A stretch of DNA of 64,000 bases, from NCBI GenBank assembly GCA_016700335.1, contig CP065014.1, positions 2,703,001 to 2,767,000 on the forward strand. The letters are read 5' to 3'. Positions within the stretch are counted from its first letter, which is position 1, and each line of letters opens with the position of its first letter. The position numbers were made by a program, and so were the translations under genes. The notes beneath the pieces were generated by a model. That model worked only from the letters and a program-made list of their open reading frames with translations, did not search any database and was not told the DNA's origin. Below are positions 63,044-64,000 of the stretch, in pieces. This DNA comes from Chlorobiota bacterium. GTDB taxonomy: Bacteria; Bacteroidota; Ignavibacteria; OLB7.

Positions 63044-64000
63044 ATGGAATTAAAACCATATCAACAGCAAGTAATAAACGACCTTTCATTGTTTTTGGAG
63101 CAAGTGCAAGAAACCAAAGACGTGAAAGATGCGTTCTATAACTTTTGGGCTAATCACCCAAAAACACCTTTGTTTCCTTTTGCTGGCACAGCCATAGAAC
63201 CATATAAAAACAATGTGGCACGAGTGCCACATATTTGTGTGAAAGTGCCAACCGCAGGCGGTAAAACCTTTATTGCTTGCAACGCAATCAAAACCATTTT
63301 TGATGCCTTTACTTACGACAAACCCAAAGCGGTCGTTTGGTTGGTACCGTCTATTACCATTTTAGACCAAACAATTAAAAATCTTAAAGACACAAACCAC
63401 CCATACCGCCAAAAAATAAATTCTCATTTCGGTAATAAAGTTGAAGTATTTGACAAAGCAGCATTATTGCAGGGTAGTGGCTTTAACGCTACTTCGGTAA
63501 AAGAACAGTTGAATATTTTTGTGTTGAGTTTTGATAGCATCCGAACAGCCAACAAAGAAGGTAGAAAAGTATATGACCAAAATGGTTCGCTTCAATCTTT
63601 TGAAACACTATTGGGTAAAGACGAAGAAATATCGTTAATGAAAGTGATGCAATACTTAAATCCTATGGTAGTTGTGGACGAAAGCCACAACGCAGAAACG
63701 GAATTAAGTGTGGATATGCTCAAAGAATTTAATCCTTGTTTTATTCTTGACCTAACAGCCACTCCGAGAAAGAACAGCAATATCATAAGTTTCATTGATG
63801 CCTTAGAATTGAAAAAGGAAAACATGGTGAAACTTCCTGTAATTGTTTACAACCATCAAGACAAAACAGAAGTAATCAATTCCAGTTTACAGCTTCAAAA
63901 GCGTTTGGAATTGCAAGCAATTGAAGAAGAAAAAAAAGGGGGTAAATACATTCGACCAATTGTATTGTTTCAGGCACAACCCAAAAACGGAAAAAACTTT
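63044..64000 (+). CDS. res: type III restriction enzyme helicase subunit (res), cut by window edge
   Basis: The 319 codons visible begin MELKPYQQQVINDLSLFLEQ. The SF2 motifs of Res appear in order: Walker A near residue 69 (PTAGGKTF), a DESH box near 212 (VVVDESHN) and motif III near 236 (LTATPR). Res is the restriction subunit that translocates on DNA and cuts. It needs Mod for recognition, and mod is broken here. The endonuclease domain lies beyond the edge. No lesion is seen in the visible part. Confidence 0.93.
   Translation, partial: MELKPYQQQVINDLSLFLEQVQETKDVKDAFYNFWANHPKTPLFPFAGTAIEPYKNNVARVPHICVKVPTAGGKTFIACNAIKTIFDAFTYDKPKAVVWLVPSITILDQTIKNLKDTNHPYRQKINSHFGNKVEVFDKAALLQGSGFNATSVKEQLNIFVLSFDSIRTANKEGRKVYDQNGSLQSFETLLGKDEEISLMKVMQYLNPMVVVDESHNAETELSVDMLKEFNPCFILDLTATPRKNSNIISFIDALELKKENMVKLPVIVYNHQDKTEVINSSLQLQKRLELQAIEEEKKGGKYIRPIVLFQAQPKNGKNF

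Overview
The window is a 64 kb piece of a very AT-rich bacterial chromosome. It fits the Bacteroidota/Chlorobiota (FCB) group, perhaps an Ignavibacteria- or Kapabacteria-like lineage. The evidence is type IX secretion (T9SS) C-terminal sorting domains on several secreted proteins, a Kdo-containing LPS pathway, an alanine/proline-rich extension on ribosomal protein S16, many lipoproteins with N-terminal lipoboxes, and almost no Shine-Dalgarno sequences. The lineage is inferred from gene content; no rRNA is present to settle it.

Positions 1 to about 55.4 kb look like stable core chromosome. From the left these are: an M42 aminopeptidase (cut by the edge); the radA / rpsP-rimM-trmD-rplS translation block; an aquaporin; a run of secreted proteins including a papain-type protease next to a chagasin-like inhibitor; an HtrA protease; asparaginase and methylmalonyl-CoA epimerase; phosphofructokinase; MgtE; a large T9SS-exported FG-GAP protein preceded by two copies of an unexplained RNA-like element; crotonase-coaD; rsgA; atpD-atpC; UDP-glucose dehydrogenase; Kdo transferase; PBP1A; three DnaA-box sequences in a row; tmRNA; more T9SS and lipoprotein genes; an FTR1 iron permease; a heparinase-like protein; a B12 adenosyltransferase; a subtilisin; and a ctaA-ctaB-transpeptidase-rsmI run ending near a tRNA-Glu(UUC) gene.

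To the right of the tRNA the character changes. There is an exported agmatine/peptidyl-arginine deiminase whose T9SS sorting domain is cut off at its first residues, and an ECF sigma factor followed by three very small membrane proteins (one only 51 residues). Then come a YoaK-type (DUF1275) gene broken by several frameshifts and a type III restriction-modification locus. In that locus mod is broken, res looks intact up to the window edge, and between them lie a GxxExxY nuclease-like gene, a frameshifted Bro-N gene and a four-helix-bundle (S23/intervening-sequence type) gene.

The most unusual signal is in this last region. The four-helix-bundle gene sits in a 422-bp unit with 12-bp perfect terminal inverted repeats (TAATTTACGATT / AATCGTAAATTA), placed exactly between the ancestral stop codon of the Bro-N gene and the start of res. 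ORF-less palindromic elements with the same end sequence are inserted three times inside the mod reading frame, adding in-frame peptide segments. This looks like one family of small palindromic mobile elements, with and without the S23-type gene.

The metabolic picture is a Gram-negative heterotroph with glycolysis (pfkA), aerobic respiration needing heme A (ctaA/ctaB), B12-dependent methylmalonyl-CoA metabolism (epimerase and adenosyltransferase), F-type ATP synthase and an extensive secreted protein repertoire.
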